This document shows, in pieces, positions 1-10,341 of a DNA stretch of 64,000 nucleotides. The position numbers and the translations under genes are program-made. The stretch is from Saccharomyces paradoxus (Eukaryota > Ascomycota > Saccharomycetes > Saccharomycetales > Saccharomycetaceae): assembly GCF_002079055.1 (NCBI RefSeq), contig NC_047499.1, positions 124,001 through 188,000 of the forward strand, in the 5' to 3' direction. The notes beneath the pieces were generated by a model, which worked only from the letters and a program-made list of their open reading frames with translations, made no database searches and had not been told where the DNA came from. Position 1 is the stretch's first letter. Every line of letters begins with the position of its first letter.

Positions 1-330
1 CCAACGCCACTTTGGTGGATAATAAGTCATGGTGATGGGCGAATAATCGGGGTAAAGGGGATTGGGAGAGAACGGCTGGAATCCATCTACGAGCAGCGTT
101 TAACGGTTCTAATTTCCAGTCACAAGGATGGTCAACGAGAATTTCATTTCTAATGTTCCCTAATGTATATGCGGTCCAGCTACTGGTAAACTGGGAAGCG
201 ATGTTTACCCTTTCTGGCGGCTATCACCCACAATCAACTTGCTTTTCACTTTACCAACATTAAGCTAAAAACTGGAAGCTAGGATTGCAATTGCGGCTTC
301 CGTAATGGTGTAATCTAACTCTAAAGCCAT
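1..330 (-). pseudogene. Possible degraded reading frame at left edge (unrecognised)
   Basis: On the minus strand an ATG at 330-328 opens 21 codons (MALELDYTITEAAI...), closed by TAG at 267-265. The same frame then stays open for 19 more codons to a TAA at 207-205. A different frame is open without a stop from base 220 to the window edge (about 73 codons) but has no ATG. Taken together this could be a gene relic with one in-frame stop and one frameshift, continuing left of the window. An open stretch of this size can arise by chance, and by synteny this is the upstream region of HMG1, so the call is weak. I recognise no family. Confidence 0.2.
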
Positions 331-604
331 AGATTTCTACTGCTTTGAAGTTTTCTGTATCTTTTCTGACAGTCAACAAGTAAGATAGGAATAGAAGGAG
401 GAAAACGTTTTTTTTTTTGCCGCTACATATTTCTATACATAATACAGCTTCTATACTATATCATCTGCCGAGAAAAGTGAAAAGAAAATATACAAAGAGC
501 AACGAGAACCAAAAAGATATAGAATGTTTTTGGACTTACATACAGAAGGTAACAATATTATATAAAATATAATATATAAAGATTTGTCTGAATGAACGTG
601 CGTA
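331..604. other. Intergenic, downstream of FPR3
   Basis: AT-rich spacer with a T-run near 410-418 and an A/T-rich segment just after the FPR3 stop, where FPR3 mRNA 3' processing would be expected. I see no gene or RNA here. Confidence 0.6.
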
Positions 605-1834
605 CTAGTTTTTCATAGAAACCAATTTAACATCGAATGTCAGTTCGGAATTGGCAGGAATACCTGGCAAGGCTTGCTTCCCGTAGGCATATGGAGCTGG
701 AATTACGATTCTACGTTCGCCGCCAACACACATACCGGCAACACCAATGTCCCAGCCTTTGATAACTTCACCACGGCCAAGTTTGAATGCAAATGGTTTT
801 CCGCTGGTATTCTTGTCGAAGACTTTACCGTTCTTCAACTTACCAATGTATCTCATGCCTACTCTGGCACCTCTCTTAGCTTGTGGGCCATCGCCGATAG
901 TACGGTCTTCGATTACTATACCACCTTCTAAAACCTTGGTCTTTGGTTTATGTTTCTCTTGTTCCTTTTTGCTTTTGGGCTTTGTTGGACCTTCCTCCAG
1001 GTTTTTCTTGAACTCCACCTTCTTTACTTTTTTAGCCTTCTTTTCCTCTTCTTTCTCGTCGTGCTTTCTCTTTTTTTCCTTTTTGTTTTTTTTAGGTTCT
1101 GGTTTAACTTCTTTTTTTTCCTCCACCTCCTCCTTTTCTTCTTCTTCTTCATCTTCTCCATTTTCTTCTTCTTGGACTTCTTCGATACGAACTTCTTCTT
1201 CCTCTTCGTCATCCAAGTCGTCCATGTCATCGCCAAAAATTTCGTCCTCATCTGGTGTCAAGTCGTAGTCTTCACTGTCGTAAATGTCAGCGTCTTCGTC
1301 CTCGTCTTCACCTTCAACTCCCATTGGAGTATCAAATGGATGTTTGACATAGTTACCGCTCAAGGAGATAGCGTAAGAACCAGTGACAATGAACTGGACT
1401 TCTTCTTCTGGAGCAATGGTCAAGTCTAAAGACTGTTGGTATTGGCCTTCCGGAGATAAAGTCAAAAGGACAGATTCTTGGAACTCGTCGTCTTCGTCGT
1501 CATGTTCTTCTTCATCGCCATCACTTTCACTTTCAACCTTCTTGCTTTTACTTTTCTTCCTCTTCTCGGTCTTTTCATCATCTTCTTCTTCAGAGGATTC
1601 TTCGTCTATTTCGTCTTCATCAAAATCACCACCTAAGAAATCATCATCCTCAAAATCTGGGTTCCTTTTGATGATTCTTAAAGTCGATGGCTTGTTCTCT
1701 TCGTCAATGGCTTCCGGGTTCAAAGCAGCCATTGTGATACGGATGGTGATGGGCATCGTTACGTCGATTGCTGGAACCGGGGTGTAAGGTTCAACATTCA
1801 AACTGTAGGTAGCTAATGGTAGCATGACAGACAT
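605..1834 (-). CDS. FPR3: Fpr3, nucleolar FK506-binding prolyl isomerase
   Basis: A 409-codon gene (411 residues in S. cerevisiae as I remember it). The N-terminal third resembles the nucleoplasmin-like domain of fungal FKBP39-type proteins. Residues about 60-120 and 170-260 are long acidic blocks, followed by a Lys-rich stretch at about 240-300 that would serve nuclear and nucleolar import. The last 110 residues are a complete FKBP domain with [19 protein letters not shown], then [14 protein letters not shown] and the closing [14 protein letters not shown]. The family catalyses peptidyl-prolyl cis-trans isomerisation, binds FK506 and rapamycin, sits in the nucleolus, and has reported roles in the meiotic checkpoint and histone or ribosome handling. 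FPR4 is its paralogue; synteny supports FPR3. Several residues differ from S. cerevisiae (for example MSVMLPL at the start), one reason to infer a sister species. Confidence 0.97.
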   Translation of the reverse strand: MSVMLPLATYSLNVEPYTPVPAIDVTMPITIRITMAALNPEAIDEENKPSTLRIIKRNPDFEDDDFLGGDFDEDEIDEESSEEEDDEKTEKRKKSKSKKVESESDGDEEEHDDEDDEFQESVLLTLSPEGQYQQSLDLTIAPEEEVQFIVTGSYAISLSGNYVKHPFDTPMGVEGEDEDEDADIYDSEDYDLTPDEDEIFGDDMDDLDDEEEEEVRIEEVQEEENGEDEEEEEKEEVEEKKEVKPEPKKNKKEKKRKHDEKEEEKKAKKVKKVEFKKNLEEGPTKPKSKKEQEKHKPKTKVLEGGIVIEDRTIGDGPQAKRGARVGMRYIGKLKNGKVFDKNTSGKPFAFKLGRGEVIKGWDIGVAGMCVGGERRIVIPAPYAYGKQALPGIPANSELTFDVKLVSMKN

Positions 1835-3531
1835 ATTGGGCTGGTTGGGCTGGTTGGATGCTTGCTTTCAGTATGTATGAACTTTCACGCAATACGTATT
1901 ATATAAAAACGTGTTAGTATGCTCTTTTCTTCAAATTAAAATTTTTATCTTCAGTTTGGAAGTTTGCCGTCTGAAAAATGGCGGCAGTCCGTGGAGGGCT
2001 GAAAAATATAACAGCGAGCTGTTTCTAATGAGCTTAAATCGATAGAACATGTAGGAAGTATGTATCATAAGCTTTGTTGGGTTCAGAGTTATTGTGCAAG
2101 TTTTCAATATATAGATATATGAAGAAACCAGATTTTGGGTGAGGATAGGGGAAGCAATTTATTTGAAAAAAGAGGACATATGTTTAATGTATATGACACA
2201 ATTGCATATATTTCTCATAATATTACGGACAGGTAATAGTATCATACCTAAATCATCGATGACAGATTACTTCTAAAAAATCTCAGCTGTGAGATGGCTT
2301 TCTTTTAAGCATTTTGTCGCATTTTACACAATATATTGAGTAACATACCGATGAATGAAGCTCAGCAAATGTGTTGGTATATCGAGCAAAATTGAGCAAT
2401 AGCACTCAATAATTAACATTTGCAATGCACCTCAATTAAACTGTTTTCGCCCAAATAATGGCACGAACATTTTGTTCTCTAAAGCACTATTTTGAAATCG
2501 AAGAAATATTCGGAATGAAGTGTAGAGGCGGTTTGTGACGAAATGTTCTTGGTATAACACACTTTATGATTCAGAAAATATGCCATTCTCCTCCTTATTT
2601 GTGTTGTCCTTATTCCGAATGATTGTAAGATTTTTAATTTCTTCAATGCTTAACTGTCTGTTTGGAAAGTGAAGTTAAATAACGGTTATGGTATTTTATT
2701 TATGCTTGTAATTCTGCGTTGGTGGATATTGTGTCGTTGATATTATTGTGGTTTTAAAATACCCACAAGGTTAATATGTTTGCATTATTTTTCTTTTGGG
2801 TCCTTCTTTGGATTGATTCTTAGCTGCTTTAAATAGTGAAGACTTTTTTATGAGGCCATTTGCGGCGAAAGTGTCTCACTAGCTGTCTTTCTTTCAAAAT
2901 TTGACAATATAGCAGTTCAATGAAGGCCATTATCCAAATTCCAAAGGTGCAATAAAAATAATACAGAGTCGAAGGATAACTTGGTCGATTTCCAATGTCT
3001 AAACATTTAACCAGGAGAACTTCACTGTCAGTGGATGAAAAACAACATCTGCTTCTGTCCCTCAGCGTGAGGATTACACGCTTTCCGTAGGCCCTGTTGA
3101 TAAATGTGGTGAAGTTGTGACAAATGCTTGCAGGATGCTTTTACACTTACCGGTTACATTTTCCGAATTGCATAGGGCGCCAAGTTCCTAAACATAGTAA
3201 ACAGTGCACCTTTTTTAAATGGTTGCACGTCAATGGCATTGAGAGATTGATATCTGAAATCCCTTCGGTATTGATATAGTTCGTTTGTGTTCTAGCAGTG
3301 CCTTTTCTCTTCTTGAATTTTGTTTTTGCCTGTGTCCTTTTTTCTAGTCTCAATTTCTTATCTTTGTTCTATTCCTGTTGCTATTCCATTGCTCTCTTTT
3401 CTGTGCGCAGGTCTTGCTATTGCACAACGTTGGAAATCATTTATTTCTTGCTTAAGGACCTTCGTTGTATCCCACATGTCACCTAAAAGGACAATATAAC
3501 ATGAGGTGTGCCGTTCTCTTGTACCATCGAA
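1835..3531. other. Long AT-rich intergenic region, FPR3 promoter side
   Basis: About 1.7 kb without a supported gene. The first 200 bp are the FPR3 promoter. The rest is AT-rich with scattered short open frames of under 70 codons, none with recognisable protein features. I saw no tRNA A/B boxes and no snoRNA boxes. Its right end passes into an LTR-like segment. Confidence 0.6.
1938..1946. promoter_or_regulatory. RRPE-like element upstream of FPR3
   Basis: AAAATTTTT (reading AAAAATTTT on the gene strand) lies about 105 bp upstream of the FPR3 ATG. This is the core of the ribosomal RNA processing element found before many ribosome-biogenesis genes. No PAC element (GATGAG) was seen next to it, so functional relevance is inferred only. 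Confidence 0.3.
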
Positions 3532-3741
3532 TCGAGTATAACATCACGAGAGTATATGGGAGAGCGGCATCTTGGTTCAATATTTTTTATCTTTATAAGA
3601 CATCTAAGTGTTATGCCTGAGTATAGGAGACTAAGGCAGTCTATATTATAAACGAAAGATCAAAAGAAGTTGAAATAATAAAGTATTCTCTTCGCTATCT
3701 ACGCCATTCCTCTGCATGATTGCTGAAATAAAAACACAACA
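3532..3741 (+). mobile_element. LTR fragment, possibly Ty4 tau-like
   Basis: The segment ends in CAACA, the typical 3' terminus of yeast LTRs. It contains a TATA-like CTTTATAAGAC, an AATAAAG polyadenylation-like stretch, and a block around 3600-3720 that looks like the promoter and R region of a copia-class LTR. It does not match the delta or sigma sequences I know. The overall pattern fits my recollection of the Ty4 tau LTR, but I cannot verify this. A TGTTG at 3376 would give a 366-bp element. No target-site duplication is evident (ATTCC before, ATGCA after), so it is probably old or partial. Confidence 0.4.
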
Positions 3742-3850
3742 ATGCAAATGAAAAAATAACAATCAATACAAATGCACTTATGAAACTGTAGCTAAATTAT
3801 AATTTTACCTGCATATATATTATTATAGAAGTTCGTTAAAATAATTATAT

Positions 3851-4799
<949 letters not shown>

Positions 4800-5333
4800 T
4801 TCGTTGGATGGCTATTACTTTGTTGTTTCGGCTAATGTAAAACTAATATTCAACCTTTAATGAGCGGTACATTTAATTAATCATGTAACCCTTCCATTCG
4901 ATAACCTCGGTACAGACGAAATTTTGCAAAAGGGCAAAGAGCTCCAGTAGGAGATCGGACTGATACGGTGAGTCCTTCCAGACAAGGAAAAGTATCTTCC
5001 GCCTCTGTCGTCCGCCCAGTGGAGGTGCTGTTTCGCAAACGCCCTAACCGCGAGCCCAATGGTCTAGGCCGCGGCAACTTCAAGTCTGTTGGGGGAAAAA
5101 AATGAAAAATAAAAAAGATAACAAATCCATACATCTCTTAGCTGATGTACGGATGTGTTTCGCGCAGGCAGTCTTCTAATACCTTCGCATTTCTCCGAAG
5201 TGAAAGTAAACTAACGGCAGAGCGCTGAAATATGTTATGATTAATTATAGTAACTATGATGTTATATAGTAAAAGCGCAAAATTTAAACAAGTGGGGAAA
5301 AAGACACTTATCAACGTACCAAATCTACTCTTA
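4800..5333. promoter_or_regulatory. RPL6A promoter / TCB3 3' flank
   Basis: Contains an unusually GC-rich block for this genome at about 4900-5095, then an A-rich run and the Rap1-type sites, then the TCB3 3' flank. An open frame in the GC-rich block was judged fortuitous. Confidence 0.6.
5121..5157. promoter_or_regulatory. Pair of Rap1-type sites for RPL6A
   Basis: Two close matches to the Rap1 consensus (ACACCCATACATT type) occur in opposite orientation: AATCCATACATCT at 5124-5136 and GATGTACGGATGTGT at 5144-5158. They lie about 330-360 bp upstream of the RPL6A ATG, the usual place for paired Rap1 sites in ribosomal-protein promoters. The GC-rich tract between them and the gene is where Fhl1/Ifh1 and Hmo1 usually sit. 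Confidence 0.65.
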
Positions 5334-8300
5334 TTACTGTGTGTATTCTTGAGGAACTTCTGGTACGGGAGGTACCTGACTATTCTTGTCTTTACCGTAA
5401 TTGATCTTTACAATCAGATGACCGTCACCTAATTTTACAGAGATTTGACCATCTTGTTGGATTTGAGGGTCGCCCAAATTGATTTGAGCAATACCAAGAT
5501 CTTTATCCCTCGATAATCTCTGATGGGAAATTGCGCCTAGTACTAAATTGGCTTCGGGAGAAGCCTTGAACGAGCACTCTTCATCGAATACGGCAATACC
5601 CTCACTATTAGCCTTCTGACTTTTCGTTTTGTAGATGTGTTTTAGCCTACCACCTTGGGTTAGGGAAACCTTGATTTGAACGTGCTTGGCAACGTTTTCC
5701 GCAGCAACCACGGTAATGAAACCATTGTAAGTACCGTGAGGAGCCAAAGTACGCGCGAAACTACTTGCACGAGAATGTCCTCTTGAATTGCTACCAGGGG
5801 TATCTTTTTTGTTGCTTAAGTTAGAATTGTTGTCAGTTTGCTTAACTGCAGGAGACGCGCTTTGAACGGGTGCGTAGCTGGTGTTAGGTACTGATGGGTC
5901 ATAATCCAATGAAGCCCTTGGTGTTACACTAGTACTATTGAAGTTACTTGGGGATTTCCTATCAAAAGACTTTTTCTCTGATGATTTTTTTGCACCGTTG
6001 GATTCATTTCCGTTACCACTCTTGCTTCTTTTCATCGGATTGCCACCTAGGGATTTCAAAAGGTGGCCCCCCTTCTTTAAACCACCCGTGGCAACTCCTG
6101 TGGCGGCTCCTATACCAGTTCCAGCTATGCCAACAGTTGCATGGGCTGCACCACTAGCCATTTTCATCGGCTTATCAGCGATACCGCCTTTCACGATATC
6201 AAAACTTGGCTTAATATATTCTGGGTTGAATGAACCTTGCAACTTGATACTTCCTTGAGTGTTCAAATTCAGATTCCAGTTGTAAGTTTTACCAACTTCT
6301 AATGTGGAAACGTTCAATGTAGCTTGGCCCAAGTCATCATTATCACCTGCGCGATCCCAATCAAGAACTTTGAATACGACTTGGTTTTTGCTCCTTGAAA
6401 GTATCGGAATTTTGGCATCTTCGTTCCATACGGGATCCAATGTTTTCTTTTTAATGTTTGACTTGAAAACTTTCTTACTGTTGACATAAATGTTAATAAA
6501 TGGATCTGAATAGCCATTTCTATCCGCAGACTTAAGACCGTGTCCGGAAATAAGCTTTAAATTCAAATAGCCAGTGTCTTCGACACTTTCACTGCTAGGT
6601 AATTTTACGCTAGAAGGTGTGTACAAAAACCTAACCTTCATTTTAGATCCATTGAAATCTAGCCTCATAGGCTCTTCGTAGGCTTGTTTTAATAGCTTCA
6701 AGGTGCTATAAGAAGTTTCAGATATGACGTCATCAGAATCTTTGGCAACATGTTTTTTTGATACTCTAAAGTGTAGTTTGCTGTAATTCAAATCTCTGAT
6801 GAAAATATTTGCGGTCTCCGAGTTTAATTTGCCTTGAGATGGTTTCATGCAAGTGAATACAGGGTATGAAATATTATCAGCTAAGATTTCTAAGTAAGCA
6901 GAGGATGGGCTCAAAGTCCCTTCCAATATTTGCATAGATAATATACCTGATTTTTGCTTGATCAACTCGTCTAAAGATAATTTGGCCTTCTTGTTTATCG
7001 CTTTTTCATCGCCTTCAAATGGGTCTTCAATTTCAGCAACTTCCCATTCTTTTGGATTTTTTTCCATTTCTTGCTTGTTTTCTTTTTGAGTAGCTTCAAA
7101 TTTTTTCCTTTTTTCCTCCAAATCCTTTTCTAATTTCTGGACATTTACCAATTCTTCCGGAGAATACACCAGAGTGATTGGGATAAACGTCGTTGAAACG
7201 TTGACAATGCTTTCAGTTACTTTGTGTTTGTGGTCTTTTAATTTTAGTCTTGATATCTCTTTCTTATCATTAGTCCCAACATATTTCCCTGATTTAGGAT
7301 CTTTTCTGAAAACATTTGATGTAGGAATTTGCACAGAGCCAATGAAACGGTCTTTGCCAATCTTTTGATAATCATGAAATTCTAGAGTCAAAATCTGGTT
7401 TGGAGAAAATATAGGAACATAGGTGCTGTTATCGAAAAGGGGGTGATCTGTATTGGAATGGTATATGGACTTGTAAATAACACGTCTATTCAGAGATACA
7501 GTGTAATATGGATCGATATCTCCTACACCGGACAAGTCACCCTTGATAATGGCATCTTTAACGTCCAGCTTAACACAACCGATAGGTTCACTTACAGAGT
7601 TCGCAGCGGCAAAAGCGCCTGTCATTTCAATTGATTTCCAAGAAACGTCCAAATAAATGTCACCTTGTGGTGAGCCTTTAACAAATTCTTGAGCAGCATC
7701 TAAAGTAGTCATTATATCATCCAAAGAAGATGAGTATTCACAGATTAGTTCCTTACCGTTTATTCTGTCATCGAAGATCTTTAGGACAAATTTAGAGTTA
7801 GATTTTGATGGAACCAAAACTTCAATGGTCTCATTCCAAGATGGCTCATTGATACGTCTCAGAGTTCTATAGCTCTTTACTTTTTGTCCATCAATAAATA
7901 ATTCAGCGCATGGACTCAAACTGCCGGTCATAGAACTGGTAGTATCCAAATATTTGACCTTTTGTAGGGTGATCTTCGCAATTCCTACGTCAGTTTGAGA
8001 GCTTTCTTCATCCTCATCTTCTTCTTTTTCAATAGAATCCTCGTTCTCATCTCCTTTTTTGCCCTTGGCCTTAGCTTCAGCACGTTCGGCAGCTTTTTCT
8101 TCTGAATTATCTTCTTTTACAGGAAACCAGTGTAAGGAATAATGCAAAATACCTTTTGACTTTGTACCGGATCTTAAGTCGGCAATTTGATTTTCCAAAA
8201 CTGGATTTTGAAGTAAATCTGCCAAGTCAACTTGAAGATCACCAATTACAGTATCTTTTCGAACATCGTTGAAGTCAAAGCATTTTAAGTTTAACTTTTG

Positions 8301-9971
8301 TTCCAAGGAATTTAATAATATATATTTGGTTTCATTCCAACGAGGATTTTTAACGTTTGATTTGATAGATGTGCGTACCTCTTCATCGGTACCAGGCACA
8401 GCGTCTTCGGTAGACATAACAATATAAGGGTCGACAGTATTAGTGATGAAATCTGAGCTTTTCAAAGAGTCAGCAGAGGCGATGGTTACGGCAAGAACAC
8501 CGATAGCTTCCTTAGATTGAGCAGCCATGATGTCTTCAACATTAATATCCAAATGGTTTGGAGGGAAAAGCATAGGCCCTATATTGGAGTTGATAATGTT
8601 TTTGACAAAACTCTTTAAACCAGGTAAGAATGACATGACATCAAGACCTAAAGTATCACCACCAATCGGTTTCAACGCGAAATCAATTAAAGGTGGTTCT
8701 AAAAGTTGCAGAGACACAATTTTGATGTTGGGGAAAGTTTTACCGAACTCAACTTTAATACGCATTTTACCAGCAACGTTAATGTCTTCTACCAAAATAG
8801 GCATTGTTTTAGATACAAAACTTTTTCCTAACGTAACACCCAGGGAAATTTTTGGATTAATCTTCTCCCTAGCTTCAGTAGCTGTCATATCCGAGACATC
8901 GCTTGGGGTGAATGCAAATGACCAATCCATTTCAACGGTGTTTTTACCAGTCTTAGTGTACGATTTAATACCTTTGATGGTAGGGGCTTTAGAGCCCAGG
9001 GTAAATTCATCGATAGCCAAGGCGTCGATACCGTAGCCAGGAGCAACACCTGCCAGTTGAGGGTTAACGTTATCTTTAACTTGTTGAGATAAAACTGGCA
9101 TATAAATGACCCAAAACTTTGATAAAAATGAGTTCAACCATGTAGTAGATTCAACGCGATCCGACAAGGTTTCCTCGACTGTAACCCTTTTCAAGTCATC
9201 TCTGATATTTCTATTGAACCTTGTATATTCTGCGTTGTAAACGGTTGCAGTTCCCAAGAAGATGAATATCATAGACCACCATGAAAAGCCAATGTAAGCA
9301 AATAACCATGAGAAGAAACACGTACCAAGAACGGTGGCTATGTTACAGTACCAATCGTTATAGAAGTTTTCCAAAATATAAGCTTTTATAACCCTGGACA
9401 TCTTTGTATTTGGCGACCCCTTTCCTGAGGCATGAAACTCACCAACGTTTTGCCATGGAAATAACTTATCATCGGAATCTGGGTGAAATTTTTCCTCAAT
9501 TTCCTTTTGATCAAGTTTGCCCAAGTCGTCTAAGACGCCCGGCCTAGTAATTGAAGTGTCGAATTTGTTTGGTTTCCTAGAAGGTGCTGATCTGAATTCC
9601 TTCGGATGTAAATCTTCCAATGGCACGGTACCTATGCTGCCCTGAGGGTTGGGACCAGGCAATTGGTTCGTTTTCTGAGCGCTGGAAGCAACGAATATGT
9701 CCTTTGGTGACTGCTTCTTACCCTCTGGGTCCGATTCTGCAATTCCTTGACCTTTAGACGAATCAGAAACCGAATTTGAAGTCTTTGTATCATTTGCGTC
9801 ATGATTAATCAGTTGGTGGTATTGGTGATGACCTGATGGTGCGTGATCAGAACCTCTTTCCTGTTGATTGATGACCTTTTGAGGTAAATTTCCTCCGACT
9901 CTCTTCTTCTCCTCCTCATGAAATAGCGTACTATCAGGTGGGGGATGAACTTGAGCCTTAATCCCAGTCAT
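5334..9971 (-). CDS. TCB3: Tricalbin Tcb3, ER-plasma membrane tether
   Basis: 1545 codons from the ATG at 9971-9969, the same length as S. cerevisiae Tcb3; the frame stays open upstream but without another ATG. The first 200 residues are polar and disordered. Residues about 209-246 (IATVLGTCFFSWLFAYIGF, then WWSMIFIFLGTATVY) form the ER-anchoring hairpin. An SMP lipid-binding domain follows at about 270-480. Several C2 domains come next; the clearest starts near residue 1130 (GYLNLKLISGHGLKSADRNG, then YSDPFINIYV), with acidic residues suited to calcium binding. A Ser/Lys-rich linker precedes a final C2-like domain. Tricalbins bridge cortical ER and plasma membrane and transfer lipid in a calcium-dependent way. 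TCB1 and TCB2 are relatives; length and synteny give TCB3. Confidence 0.96.
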   Translation of the reverse strand: MTGIKAQVHPPPDSTLFHEEEKKRVGGNLPQKVINQQERGSDHAPSGHHQYHQLINHDANDTKTSNSVSDSSKGQGIAESDPEGKKQSPKDIFVASSAQKTNQLPGPNPQGSIGTVPLEDLHPKEFRSAPSRKPNKFDTSITRPGVLDDLGKLDQKEIEEKFHPDSDDKLFPWQNVGEFHASGKGSPNTKMSRVIKAYILENFYNDWYCNIATVLGTCFFSWLFAYIGFSWWSMIFIFLGTATVYNAEYTRFNRNIRDDLKRVTVEETLSDRVESTTWLNSFLSKFWVIYMPVLSQQVKDNVNPQLAGVAPGYGIDALAIDEFTLGSKAPTIKGIKSYTKTGKNTVEMDWSFAFTPSDVSDMTATEAREKINPKISLGVTLGKSFVSKTMPILVEDINVAGKMRIKVEFGKTFPNIKIVSLQLLEPPLIDFALKPIGGDTLGLDVMSFLPGLKSFVKNIINSNIGPMLFPPNHLDINVEDIMAAQSKEAIGVLAVTIASADSLKSSDFITNTVDPYIVMSTEDAVPGTDEEVRTSIKSNVKNPRWNETKYILLNSLEQKLNLKCFDFNDVRKDTVIGDLQVDLADLLQNPVLENQIADLRSGTKSKGILHYSLHWFPVKEDNSEEKAAERAEAKAKGKKGDENEDSIEKEEDEDEESSQTDVGIAKITLQKVKYLDTTSSMTGSLSPCAELFIDGQKVKSYRTLRRINEPSWNETIEVLVPSKSNSKFVLKIFDDRINGKELICEYSSSLDDIMTTLDAAQEFVKGSPQGDIYLDVSWKSIEMTGAFAAANSVSEPIGCVKLDVKDAIIKGDLSGVGDIDPYYTVSLNRRVIYKSIYHSNTDHPLFDNSTYVPIFSPNQILTLEFHDYQKIGKDRFIGSVQIPTSNVFRKDPKSGKYVGTNDKKEISRLKLKDHKHKVTESIVNVSTTFIPITLVYSPEELVNVQKLEKDLEEKRKKFEATQKENKQEMEKNPKEWEVAEIEDPFEGDEKAINKKAKLSLDELIKQKSGILSMQILEGTLSPSSAYLEILADNISYPVFTCMKPSQGKLNSETANIFIRDLNYSKLHFRVSKKHVAKDSDDVISETSYSTLKLLKQAYEEPMRLDFNGSKMKVRFLYTPSSVKLPSSESVEDTGYLNLKLISGHGLKSADRNGYSDPFINIYVNSKKVFKSNIKKKTLDPVWNEDAKIPILSRSKNQVVFKVLDWDRAGDNDDLGQATLNVSTLEVGKTYNWNLNLNTQGSIKLQGSFNPEYIKPSFDIVKGGIADKPMKMASGAAHATVGIAGTGIGAATGVATGGLKKGGHLLKSLGGNPMKRSKSGNGNESNGAKKSSEKKSFDRKSPSNFNSTSVTPRASLDYDPSVPNTSYAPVQSASPAVKQTDNNSNLSNKKDTPGSNSRGHSRASSFARTLAPHGTYNGFITVVAAENVAKHVQIKVSLTQGGRLKHIYKTKSQKANSEGIAVFDEECSFKASPEANLVLGAISHQRLSRDKDLGIAQINLGDPQIQQDGQISVKLGDGHLIVKINYGKDKNSQVPPVPEVPQEYTQ

Positions 9972-10341
9972 TTTTCTTGACTTTTTATACGTAGCTCTAC
10001 TTAGTTTCTCTCTTGCAATATTGCGTATGCTAATAAACAAAGCTAGCTAATAATGTTCTTTATATTGTGAAGGAGAAAATCGATCAATTAAGCAACGCGA
10101 TAAAGCAAAGAAGTCTACCAAAATGGGAATGTACCACAATTGAAAGAGGTAAGTGCAATTCTAAAGGATGTAAGGTACAATTATCCCTTATTTCCTTTCC
10201 AACTGCAGTGTGTTGTAAAGGTATAAATTCTCGTATTGTTGTTTTTCCCCCCTTCTCGCGCTGGCGAAGAAATGAAAAAAAAAAAATGGAAATTTCGGAC
10301 GATCATCTTTCTGAAAAAATATATAGTGTGCCAATGTTATA
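9972..10341. other. TCB3 promoter / COG8 3' flank
   Basis: About 370 bp between two genes on the minus strand. It holds A-runs (for example 10274-10286) and TATA-like stretches next to the COG8 stop. No further gene seen. Confidence 0.5.

Noticed and set aside
747-1787. Long Ser- and Phe-rich frames opposite FPR3
   Set aside because: They are antisense shadows of the FPR3 acidic and Lys-rich repeats.
4877-5134. Minus-strand 85-codon frame in the RPL6A promoter
   Set aside because: It lies in the GC-rich promoter block, overlaps one Rap1-type site, and has no recognisable protein features.
8527-9036. 169-codon frame opposite TCB3
   Set aside because: It lies entirely within TCB3 in antisense, with no independent features.
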